Of a stretch of 34,751 bases of DNA, positions 24,463-31,028 are shown piece after piece. Numbering within the stretch: position 1 is the first letter of the stretch; every line of letters begins with the position of its first letter. The notes below the pieces were generated by a model. The model saw only the letters and a program-made list of their open reading frames with translations, searched no databases and was not told where the DNA came from. Source of the DNA: Deltaproteobacteria bacterium (GTDB lineage: Bacteria; Desulfobacterota; Desulfarculia; Adiutricales; Adiutricaceae); assembly GCA_031264015.1 (NCBI GenBank), contig JAISET010000118.1, positions 1 to 34,751 on the forward strand, written 5' to 3'. The position numbers and the translations under genes were made by a program.

Positions 24463-25389
24463 ATGCGTTTGGTAACCAGATCAGATTTTGACGGACTTGC
24501 CTGCGGCGCCCTCCTCAAGGAGGCGGGGCTGATCGACAGCTACCAGTTTGTCCACCCCAAGGACATCCAGGACGGGCTCATCCAGGTCGGCCCCAACGAC
24601 ATCCTGGCCAACGTGCCCTACGCCGCGGGAGTGGGCATGTGGTTCGACCACCACACCAGCGAGGGGGAGCGGCTGGGCTCCATCTCCTACCGGGGCATGT
24701 CCCGCGTCGCCCCCTCCTGCGCCAGGGTCATCTACGACTTCCTGGGGGGCCCGTCGCGGTACTCCCCCCACTGGGACCCCATGATGGAGGCCGTCGACAA
24801 GGTCGACAGCGCCAACCTGACCATAAGCGAGATCGAGTACCCCGCCGGCTGGATCCTCATCGGCTTTCTGATGGACCCGCGCACCGGCCTGGGCCGCTTC
24901 CACAACTTCCGCATCTCCAACTACAAGCTCATGGAGAGCATGATGGAGATGTGCCGCTCCATGAAGGCCGACCAGATGCTGGCCGACCCCGACGTCAAGG
25001 AGAGGAGCGACCTCTATTTCAGCCAGGCCGGCTACTACGTCAACATGCTGAAAGGGTGCTCCAGGCTGGTGGGCCAGGTGCTCATCATCGACCTCCGGGA
25101 GCAGGCCACCATCTACCCCGGCAACCGCTTCCTGCCGTACACCATGTACCCAGACTGCAAGGTCAGCATCCACGTCACCTGGGGGCGGGAGGCCAACAAC
25201 GTCGCCCTGGCCATGGGCAACAGCATCATCAACCGCGACAGCCAGGCCAACCTGGGCTCCATCGCCCTGCACTTTGGCGGCGGCGGCCACGAGTCGGTGG
25301 CCACCTGCCAGATCGACAACGGCACCATCGACGAGACGCTCAACACCATCATCAGCTACATCCATGAGGAAAACGGCTACGCCGGCTGA
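24463..25389 (+). CDS. DHH/DHHA1-family phosphoesterase (exopolyphosphatase-like)
   Basis: DHH proteins use two Mn ions to hydrolyse phosphodiesters or phosphoanhydrides. 308 residues from the second ATG (24463), because AGAGG (24449-24453) is nine bases from it but only three from the ATG at 24457. Motif I is RSDFDGLACGALL (Asp8, Asp10). The name-giving motif is MWFDHHTSEGE (Asp62, His63, His64). The C-terminal DHHA1 substrate-binding motif is HFGGGGHESVA. Automatic annotation often calls such proteins exopolyphosphatases. Substrates could also be oligoribonucleotides or cyclic dinucleotides: the neighbourhood makes c-di-AMP and lacks a GdpP, so c-di-AMP or pApA turnover is worth testing. 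The family is certain, the substrate is not. Confidence 0.85.
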   Translation: MRLVTRSDFDGLACGALLKEAGLIDSYQFVHPKDIQDGLIQVGPNDILANVPYAAGVGMWFDHHTSEGERLGSISYRGMSRVAPSCARVIYDFLGGPSRYSPHWDPMMEAVDKVDSANLTISEIEYPAGWILIGFLMDPRTGLGRFHNFRISNYKLMESMMEMCRSMKADQMLADPDVKERSDLYFSQAGYYVNMLKGCSRLVGQVLIIDLREQATIYPGNRFLPYTMYPDCKVSIHVTWGREANNVALAMGNSIINRDSQANLGSIALHFGGGGHESVATCQIDNGTIDETLNTIISYIHEENGYAG

Positions 25390-25673
25390 TTTCCTCCTTG
25401 ACAAATCTAGTCGAACAACGTATGTTTATTTGTCTTTGAAGAAAAAAGCACCAAATTTAACCGTTTTCTAAGTCTAAGAGCCTTAAACTTCAGTTAATTA
25501 CCAGTCTCCCCCTCGTATGCGTTCACTGGCTGAAGCGAATACCTGAGGCGACACCGGGGGCGCGGACCTGGACACTGTCCCGAAGCCTCTTTCTTCGCCG
25601 CCCCTCGGGCTTGACAATCAAAATTCCGCGCCGCCAACGGCCGGGCCGCGAAAGAGAATCCGATGATTTTCCG
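25390..25673. other. Spacer before the second Rpn gene, no gene seen
   Basis: AT-rich at 25400-25500, then mixed. TTGACA at 25611-25616 lacks a matching -10 at normal spacing. No hairpin with a T run is obvious after the DHH gene. Confidence 0.4.
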
Positions 25674-25702
25674 CTGACAACGACAGCCATTCATGCTATC
25701 AT
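25674..25702 (+). promoter_or_regulatory. Promoter of the second Rpn gene
   Basis: CTGACA (25674-25679), a 17-bp spacer and TATCAT (25697-25702), each hexamer five of six to consensus. The start near 25709 excludes the upstream ATG at 25693 and supports ATG 25738. Confidence 0.6.
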
Positions 25703-25737
25703 GCCAATATGTCAGTATGGCAAGGAGGACGCATGCT

Positions 25738-26547
25738 ATGAATGTTCCACCAGACGGCGGACCGACGACGGGCCCGCCGGATCCGATCCAGCCGGATCCA
25801 TTGGCCGATCCGGTCATCACCGCCCTTTTCGACGACGCGGCCCGCATAGGCGAGGCCACCCTGAGCCTCGCGAACGCCGTGCTGGCCGACGCGGGCCGCG
25901 AGCCGGTCCGGAAGATACTTCGGGTGACGCCCCAAAGGACACACCCGGCCGCCGATCCGGACGGGCGGCCCTTCCTCATTGACGTCGAGGCGGTCTCGGG
26001 CGCCGGCGAGTTCGCCCACATCGAGATCCGGCTGAAGACGTTCCATAGGATGACGGAACTGAACCTGCCGCGCAGCTTCGCCAATCTTTACGGCAACGCC
26101 AGGCGCGGCGGCGTGCTTTCCGACGTCGTCAAAAGGATGCCGAGGGTGATCGCGATCGACATCCTCGATTTCGTCTCGCGGCCCTCGCCGGCCGACTTTC
26201 ACCAGCTCGCGGGGTTCCTGTTCCTCAAAGAACCCGTCGAGTGGGCCTCTGACAGGCTGGAAATCCACATGATCCAGCTGCCGCTGTTCAAGGCCATGGC
26301 GCCTGATTTCAAAAATCCGCTGCATTGCTGGCTGACGGCGATTGCCCGGGCGCGCGACCAGGGCAAGTCGCTGAAGGAGGTCGTCGAGATGGACACCGCC
26401 CTGAAAGAATTCCGCGAGGCCGATCCCGGCTTCGCCCAGTTCGTTGACCGCTACGGCATAGTGGCGTCGACGCCCGAGATGCTCAAGGCGTATAATGACT
26501 GGCAGATAGCCCAGACGGCGTGGGGGGGAGGAAATCGCTTGGGTTGA
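25738..26547 (+). CDS. Rpn/PDDEXK_2-family nuclease, frame-broken before its tail
   Basis: 269 residues. ATG 25738 has AAGGAGG (25722-25728) nine bases upstream. It belongs to the Rpn/transposase-31-like PD-(D/E)XK group but is a different branch from the protein at 1180. The core reads PVITALFDDAARIGEATLSL, then DGRPFLIDVEA (Asp82) and HIEIRLK (Glu96-x-Arg98, where Gln or Lys is usual), VIAIDILDF, GFLFLKE and LEIHMIQLPLFK. Arg in place of Gln/Lys could weaken catalysis. The frame ends NRLG-stop right after a G7 run (26522-26528). Removing one G gives AWGEEIAWVEAEGIAETQ and opens the frame to 26803. GC content is slightly lower than in neighbouring genes and codon use differs, in keeping with an acquired gene. 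Confidence 0.75.
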   Translation: MNVPPDGGPTTGPPDPIQPDPLADPVITALFDDAARIGEATLSLANAVLADAGREPVRKILRVTPQRTHPAADPDGRPFLIDVEAVSGAGEFAHIEIRLKTFHRMTELNLPRSFANLYGNARRGGVLSDVVKRMPRVIAIDILDFVSRPSPADFHQLAGFLFLKEPVEWASDRLEIHMIQLPLFKAMAPDFKNPLHCWLTAIARARDQGKSLKEVVEMDTALKEFREADPGFAQFVDRYGIVASTPEMLKAYNDWQIAQTAWGGGNRLG

Positions 26548-26803
26548 GGCCGAGGGCATAGCCGAGACTCAATTGAATATCGCGCTTGTGCTTTTTCGCG
26601 CCGTGAAACCTGGCGATGATTCACGGGACGCCATCAAGACGGCGAGAGACTATGGAATTTCGGAAGACATTATCCGGGCCGCCAAGGGGCGGGCGGAGGC
26701 CGAGCGCGTCTGGGGACGCTCAAAGCGGAACCGCTCGACTCTTAGGCTGAGGAATTTGTCCTCGCGGAAAGTCTGGCGATTCCATATTTTTTCAGGCCCG
26801 TGA
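26528..26803 (+). pseudogene. C-terminal tail of the second Rpn protein, out of frame
   Basis: Reading from GAG 26528 gives EEIAWVEAEGIAETQLNIAL, then a helical unit (DAIKTARDYGISEDIIRAAKG) typical of Rpn C-termini, and a short basic end to the TGA at 26801. A possible TTG start at 26573 has no ribosome-binding site. It is either the lost end of a frameshifted gene or the distal half of a slippage-controlled gene. Confidence 0.6.
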
Positions 26804-26821
26804 ACGGATACCGCGCCAGTT

Positions 26822-26851
26822 TGACGAAAAGTCGTCATAAGAGAGACTTTT
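26822..26851 (+). terminator. Possible terminator region with alternative stems after the Rpn gene
   Basis: TGACGA (26822-26827) pairs with TCGTCA (26832-26837). Alternatively AAAAGTC (26827-26833) pairs with GACTTTT (26845-26851), ending in T's. The two overlap, and which one forms is unknown. Confidence 0.35.
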
Positions 26852-26977
26852 CATTTGACATGAGACTGTGTTATTAAAAAAGAAGATTGCCTGACTCTAA
26901 GTGGCCATAAAATTAACAAACCAGACCTGTTCTGACTAGCGGCAATTCTTTTCAGGGTCCGCCACCGGCCGGATTTT

Positions 26978-27009
26978 GTCATGGCCGGACGCCGTCATGG
27001 CCGGACGCC
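26978..27009 (+). repeat. 2 x 16-bp tandem repeat before the helicase gene
   Basis: GTCATGGCCGGACGCC occurs twice without a gap (26978-26993, 26994-27009). It is noncoding in my annotation, because the helicase starts at 27066. Confidence 0.85.
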
Positions 27010-27065
27010 CCCGGCCCTGTTCCGTCCGCGGCCGGCGCCGCCTGAAAAACACTTGGAAACCGAAT

Positions 27066-28622
27066 ATGCATCACGCCTCAGAGATCAGGTTGACCGACGA
27101 GCAGCGCGCGGTGGTCGAGTCGACCGAAGACATCATGGCCGTCACGGCCTTCGCCGGGACGGGGAAAACCTCCACCCTGAGGGCCTTCGCGGCCTCGCGC
27201 CCCCGGGAGAGGATACTCTACGTCGCCTTCAACCGCTCCCTGGCCGACGAGTCCAAGGTCGCCTTCGCCTCCTGCCGCAACGTGGAGGTCCGCACCATCC
27301 ACAGCCTGGCCTGGTCCCAGGTCGGGCGCAGGTACCAGGGCGGCCTGGGCGAGCTCAAGGCCTTCGACCTGGTGCCCTTTCTGGGGCTGAAGAAGTTCTC
27401 GCCCAACGACCGCCCCTACGAGCTGGCCCGGATCGCCCAGGAGGTCCTGCACGAGTGGATGATCAGCTCCAAGCGCACCCTGCCGGAGTTTTTTAAGGAG
27501 CGCAAGCGCTGGGTCTCCTCGAAGCTGGCCGGGCACAAGGCGACCAACGGCGCTTTGGCCAAGATCGTCGGCAGGATCTGGGAGGACATGGTGGCCGGCA
27601 AGTTCACCATGCCCCACAACGGCTACCTGAAACTTTTTCAATTGGACAACGGAGGCAGGCTGGGCTGGTACGACCGCATTCTGGTTGACGAGGCCCAGGA
27701 CCTCAACGACTGCATGATCAGCCTGCTGCTCGGCAACGACAGCAAAAAGATTTTCGTCGGCGACCCCTACCAGCAGATCTACGCCTTCAACGGGGCCGTC
27801 GACGCCCTGGGCAAGGCCAGGGCGGAGGGGGCGGCCCCCTATTATCTGACCCAGTCCTTCCGCTGCCCCGACGACGTGGCCGAGAAGGCCAACCAGTACC
27901 TGAAGCTTTTGGGCTCCGAAAAAACCTTCCGGGGGCTCCCCAAGCCCAGGCCCGCCAACCGGAGCTGCCAGAAGCTGGTGGTCGCCAGGACCAACGCCGG
28001 GCTCTTCGACCACATCTCCAAAAATCTCGGCGAGACCAAATACTTTTACAACGGCGGCTTCGAGGGCTACAGGTTCGACATAATTTTGGACATCGTCAAC
28101 CTGATCGTCGACAGGCCGAGGCTGGTCAACGACTCTTTTTTAAAGAAGTTCAAAAACATCTCGGAGGTGGAGGACTACGCCATCGACGCCAACGACACCG
28201 TGACCACCACCAGGATCAAGATCGCCAGGCGCCACATGGAGAAGGCCTTCCAGATATATTCCGACATGCAGCGCACCAGGGCGGCCGAGAAGGACGCCGA
28301 CTGGACGGCCACCACGGCCCATAAGATCAAGGGCCAGGAGTTCCAGAACGTCCTGCTGCTGGACGACTATTCCTCGCTGGAGGACGTGGTCAGGCAGGCC
28401 AGGCGCCTCAAGCTGGCCGGCAAGAAGGCGGGCAAGGCCTCCGGCCAGGACAACTGCCTGGTCTCGCTGGAGGAGTTCCGGCTGCTCTACGTGGCCATGA
28501 CCAGGTCCCGCATGGCCCTGGAGGCGCCCCGGAGCTACCTGATCCAGGACGCCCTGATCAACGAGTTTAAAGACCTGGTCAGCGAGGGCTTCATCGTCAC
28601 CACCGACGATGTCTTCAAGTAG
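27066..28622 (+). CDS. UvrD/Rep-type SF1A helicase resembling FBH1
   Basis: A 3'-to-5' DNA helicase of superfamily 1A. 518 residues from ATG 27066 (MHHASEIRLTDEQRAVV); the longer frame from 26976 is Arg-rich and not family-like. Motif I is VTAFAGTGKTSTLRAFA, Ia RILYVAFNRSLADES, II ILVDEAQDLND, III GDPYQQIYAFNGA, IV LTQSFRCPDDVAE, V TAHKIKGQEFQNVLLLDD and VI LLYVAMTRSRMAL. The compact form without large 1B/2B insertions and the stretch RTIHSLAWSQVGRRYQG resemble the helicase core of eukaryotic FBH1, an anti-recombinase. There is no nuclease or F-box part. The Shine-Dalgarno sequence is weak. It follows the second Rpn gene by 260 bp in an accessory patch, so a role in defence or recombination control is possible. 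Confidence 0.88.
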   Translation: MHHASEIRLTDEQRAVVESTEDIMAVTAFAGTGKTSTLRAFAASRPRERILYVAFNRSLADESKVAFASCRNVEVRTIHSLAWSQVGRRYQGGLGELKAFDLVPFLGLKKFSPNDRPYELARIAQEVLHEWMISSKRTLPEFFKERKRWVSSKLAGHKATNGALAKIVGRIWEDMVAGKFTMPHNGYLKLFQLDNGGRLGWYDRILVDEAQDLNDCMISLLLGNDSKKIFVGDPYQQIYAFNGAVDALGKARAEGAAPYYLTQSFRCPDDVAEKANQYLKLLGSEKTFRGLPKPRPANRSCQKLVVARTNAGLFDHISKNLGETKYFYNGGFEGYRFDIILDIVNLIVDRPRLVNDSFLKKFKNISEVEDYAIDANDTVTTTRIKIARRHMEKAFQIYSDMQRTRAAEKDADWTATTAHKIKGQEFQNVLLLDDYSSLEDVVRQARRLKLAGKKAGKASGQDNCLVSLEEFRLLYVAMTRSRMALEAPRSYLIQDALINEFKDLVSEGFIVTTDDVFK

Positions 28623-28694
28623 CCCGCCGCGATCCCGGTAAAGCGGCTTTCCGCGGTGGCCTCGAAAAAATCTCGGCCCGCCGAATAGACCCGG

Positions 28695-29720
28695 TTAATA
28701 CTCTATTCCGGTGAAAAAGGACGGCGCCCCCGACCTGCCCCCGGACCTGAGGCGGGCCAGGTTGTCCCTGGCGGGCTGGTAGCCCCTGGCGGCGCCGGCG
28801 GCGTACCAGCGGGCGGCCTCCGCGAGATCCTGGGTCACGGCCCGCCCCTCCTCGTAGAAGACCCCCAGGTCGTTGTAAACCCTGGGCGTGTTCGGAGTCT
28901 TGTCGGCGGCGGCCCTGGCCCAGCTGGAGGCCTGGAAAGGCTCGGCGTCGACGCCTATGCCCATGCGGTAGAGAAAGCTCAGATTGCCCATGGCCAGGGC
29001 GTCCCCCGCCGCCGCCATCCGCGAGGTCAGCTCGAAGGCGTCGGAGCGCCCGCCTCTGCCCGAGTCGGCGAGGGGCGAGAGCAGGATTGCGGCGAGCAGG
29101 TTCCTGGCGGGTCCGAAGCCGCCGTCGGAGGACTTGCGGGCCAGCTCGGCGGCCAGGGCCATGTTCCTTTCCACCCCGGCCTCGCCCCGCAGATAAAGCA
29201 TGGCCAGGGCGGCTTCATAGACGGGCCGGTCGGCGACGGGCCCCCTGTCGGCGAGACCCTGGAGGACGTCCTTGGACGCGGCCAGGAGGGCCACGAACCG
29301 CGAGGCCAGGGCGGGGTCCGGGGCCGTCCCGTCCAGCCCGTTCTCGACGATTACCCTGAGCATGTAGACCGCCCTCAGGCTGCCGCCCCGCCCGGCGTTG
29401 GTCAGAAGCGGTCTGGCGGCGGCGTATTCCCCCTTGAGGAACTCGTCCTCGCCCGCCGGCTTGATCTCGCCCAGCACCGCCCCCTCGGGAGGGAGCCCCC
29501 GCCAGGAAGGCCCGCTTTCGCCGCCGCCTCCGAAGGGCCGGGCGGAGCAGCCGACCGCGGCCAGCAGCAGGCCCAGGCAGGGGAGCAGGATCAGGAGAGA
29601 CGCGATCCCCGGAAAAGAGAACGCCGACGTTGAACTCGCTCCCGCGGCCGCCCGAGTCCGCGCGCTCCCGGAGCCGGCCGGGGTTTTTTCCCGTCCGAGT
29701 CGCCCGTTAAATTTTTTCAT
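28695..29720 (-). CDS. Sel1-repeat lipoprotein
   Basis: 341 residues. The ATG at 29720 has AGGGGGACGAG upstream on the minus strand. A long basic N-terminus precedes a hydrophobic segment (about 37-58) ending in the lipobox LAAVGC (Cys near residue 59), so it is probably a lipoprotein. Then come Sel1-like TPR-type helical pairs: PVYEAALAMLYLRGEAG, DALAMGNLSFLYRMGIGVDA and RVYNDLGVFYEEGRAVTQD, the last with the canonical AARWYAAGAARGYQPA. Sel1 proteins act as scaffolds for protein contacts at the envelope or in signalling. The ligand is unknown. It lies 273 bp downstream of the Crp/Fnr gene on the same strand, separated by a minisatellite. Confidence 0.82.
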   Translation of the reverse strand: MKKFNGRLGREKTPAGSGSARTRAAAGASSTSAFSFPGIASLLILLPCLGLLLAAVGCSARPFGGGGESGPSWRGLPPEGAVLGEIKPAGEDEFLKGEYAAARPLLTNAGRGGSLRAVYMLRVIVENGLDGTAPDPALASRFVALLAASKDVLQGLADRGPVADRPVYEAALAMLYLRGEAGVERNMALAAELARKSSDGGFGPARNLLAAILLSPLADSGRGGRSDAFELTSRMAAAGDALAMGNLSFLYRMGIGVDAEPFQASSWARAAADKTPNTPRVYNDLGVFYEEGRAVTQDLAEAARWYAAGAARGYQPARDNLARLRSGGRSGAPSFFTGIEY

Positions 29721-29784
29721 TTGCTCGTCCCCCTTAAGCAGTTCGTTCCAGCTTACTTGTTGTTTTTAGCCTTTAGCTTGTCTA

Positions 29785-29892
29785 TTTTTTCCCCGTCCGC
29801 GTTTGTTCTTGATTTTTCCCCGTCCGCTTTGTTCTTGATTTTTTCCCGTCCGCGTTTGTTCTTGATTTTTCCCCGTCCGCCTTTTCTCTTGA
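29785..29892 (-). repeat. 4 x ~27-bp minisatellite, polypyrimidine on plus strand
   Basis: The unit TTTTTCCCCGTCCGCGTTTG + TTCTTGA occurs at 29785-29812, 29813-29838, 29839-29865 and 29866-29892, followed by a degenerate fifth copy and T/C-rich DNA to about 29980. On the minus strand, the sense strand of both neighbours, it is purine-rich, like the tract after mutS2. Confidence 0.9.
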
Positions 29893-29993
29893 ACTTTTCC
29901 CGCCTGTCTTTTTCTTCTTCTCATTCTTATTCTCATTCTTATTATTCTTCTGTCACTTTTTCCGCTGTCTTTTTTTGTTCTTGTCGTTCTCCG

Positions 29994-31028
29994 TCAACCG
30001 GCCTCGCCGTCGGCCAGGGCGCGCATTTTTGTCTCCGAGACGATGACCAGCCGGCCGCCCGTCTCCTCCACCAGCCCCTCGTCCTTGAGCTTTCTCATGG
30101 CCCGGGACAGGCCCTCCGGCGTGGTCCCAAGCAGGAGGGCCAGCTGCGTTCTTCTGGCCGGGAGCCTGACACCTTGGCCGTCGTCCCTGGGGAGGGTCAG
30201 CAGGTAGCCCGCCAGGCGCCCCAGGGGGCCCAAAGAGGCCGAGACGGCGATCTCCCGGAAATGGTTGACCATTTTGGCCAGCATGGCGATGACGGCCAGG
30301 GCCAGCCCGCCCCGGCTCTCCAGAAGATTTTGCAGGGCGCCCCCGGGCAGCAGGACTATCTCCGAGTCCTCCAAAGCTTCGGCGAAAGCCGGGCAGCCTC
30401 CCGGAGTGAAGAGGGCCGCCTCCCCGAAGACGGAGCCCGGCCCGCAGAGGCGCAGGATCCTCTCCTTGCCGGAGGGCAGCAGATTGTAAATTTTAACGAG
30501 CCCTTGGGCCACCAGATGGAATCCCCGGGCCGGGTCGCCCTGCCGGAAAACCACCGTCCCCCCGGCGACCGAGCGGGTCTCGGAGATCGAAGCCAGCTCG
30601 GCTAAAAGTTCCGGGGGCAGGTCTTGAAAAAGGGAGTTTTTGAGGGCCAGGCGGGCCCGGTCTTTTTTGACGGCGTCGCGGGCGGGGGCGGGGCCGCGGT
30701 CATGACCATGCCCATGGTTGTCGGCGCGGTTGTTTTTGAGGTCTTTGGGGTTTTTGCGGTTGTCGCGGGCGTTGAGGTCTTTGCTATCTTTACTGACTTT
30801 ACTGACTTTGCTGACTTTGCCGTCTTTGCCGTCATTGCCGCCATTACCGTCTTTGCCGTTGTCGCTTTGGCGGGGGGAGGATTGTCCGGCCGCGGGAGAG
30901 GCCCCGGCGCATGGCACAGGGGAGACGGCGCCCCCGGCGCCGGGCGCTCCGACGCCGGGAGTCTCGTCCCCGGCCGCGGGAGTCGTCCGCCGCGGCCTGG
31001 GTCCGGTCTCAGCGGTCCGGGCCGCCAT
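29994..31028 (-). CDS. Crp/Fnr-family regulator with long low-complexity N-terminus
   Basis: 344 residues from the ATG at 31028. A cNMP-binding-type beta-roll (about 130-250; VVFRQGDPARGFHLVAQGLV, GSVFGEAALFTPGG), a dimerisation helix (LAMLAKMVNHFREIA region) and a C-terminal winged helix (about 290-340). The recognition helix TTPEGLSRAMRKL keeps the E--SR pattern of FNR-type proteins, which predicts TTGAT-like half sites. The cAMP-contact Arg of Crp is not evident, and no 4-Cys FeS pattern is seen, so the signal is unknown. The first ~120 residues are disordered and Lys/Asp/Ser/Asn-rich (KVSKVSKVSKDSKD). I find no in-frame downstream ATG, and the ATG used overlaps the upstream gene's stop by 20 bp without a Shine-Dalgarno sequence, suggesting translational coupling. 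Confidence 0.8.
   Translation of the reverse strand: MAARTAETGPRPRRTTPAAGDETPGVGAPGAGGAVSPVPCAGASPAAGQSSPRQSDNGKDGNGGNDGKDGKVSKVSKVSKDSKDLNARDNRKNPKDLKNNRADNHGHGHDRGPAPARDAVKKDRARLALKNSLFQDLPPELLAELASISETRSVAGGTVVFRQGDPARGFHLVAQGLVKIYNLLPSGKERILRLCGPGSVFGEAALFTPGGCPAFAEALEDSEIVLLPGGALQNLLESRGGLALAVIAMLAKMVNHFREIAVSASLGPLGRLAGYLLTLPRDDGQGVRLPARRTQLALLLGTTPEGLSRAMRKLKDEGLVEETGGRLVIVSETKMRALADGEAG
30778..30857 (-). repeat. Triplet-phased microsatellite inside the crp-like gene
   Basis: On the plus strand CTTTACTGA and GTCTTTGCC nonamers recur (ctttactgactttactgac, then ctttgccgtctttgccgtc). In frame they encode KVS/KDS/KDG repeats in the disordered N-terminus. Confidence 0.75.

Noticed and set aside
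26976-27065. N-terminal extension of the helicase
   Set aside because: Encoded partly by a 16-bp tandem repeat, Arg/Pro-rich and outside the family; ATG 27066 fits the family start.
29785-29892. CRISPR-like array (regular ~27-bp repeats)
   Set aside because: Repeats are contiguous with no unique spacers and no cas genes; it is a minisatellite.
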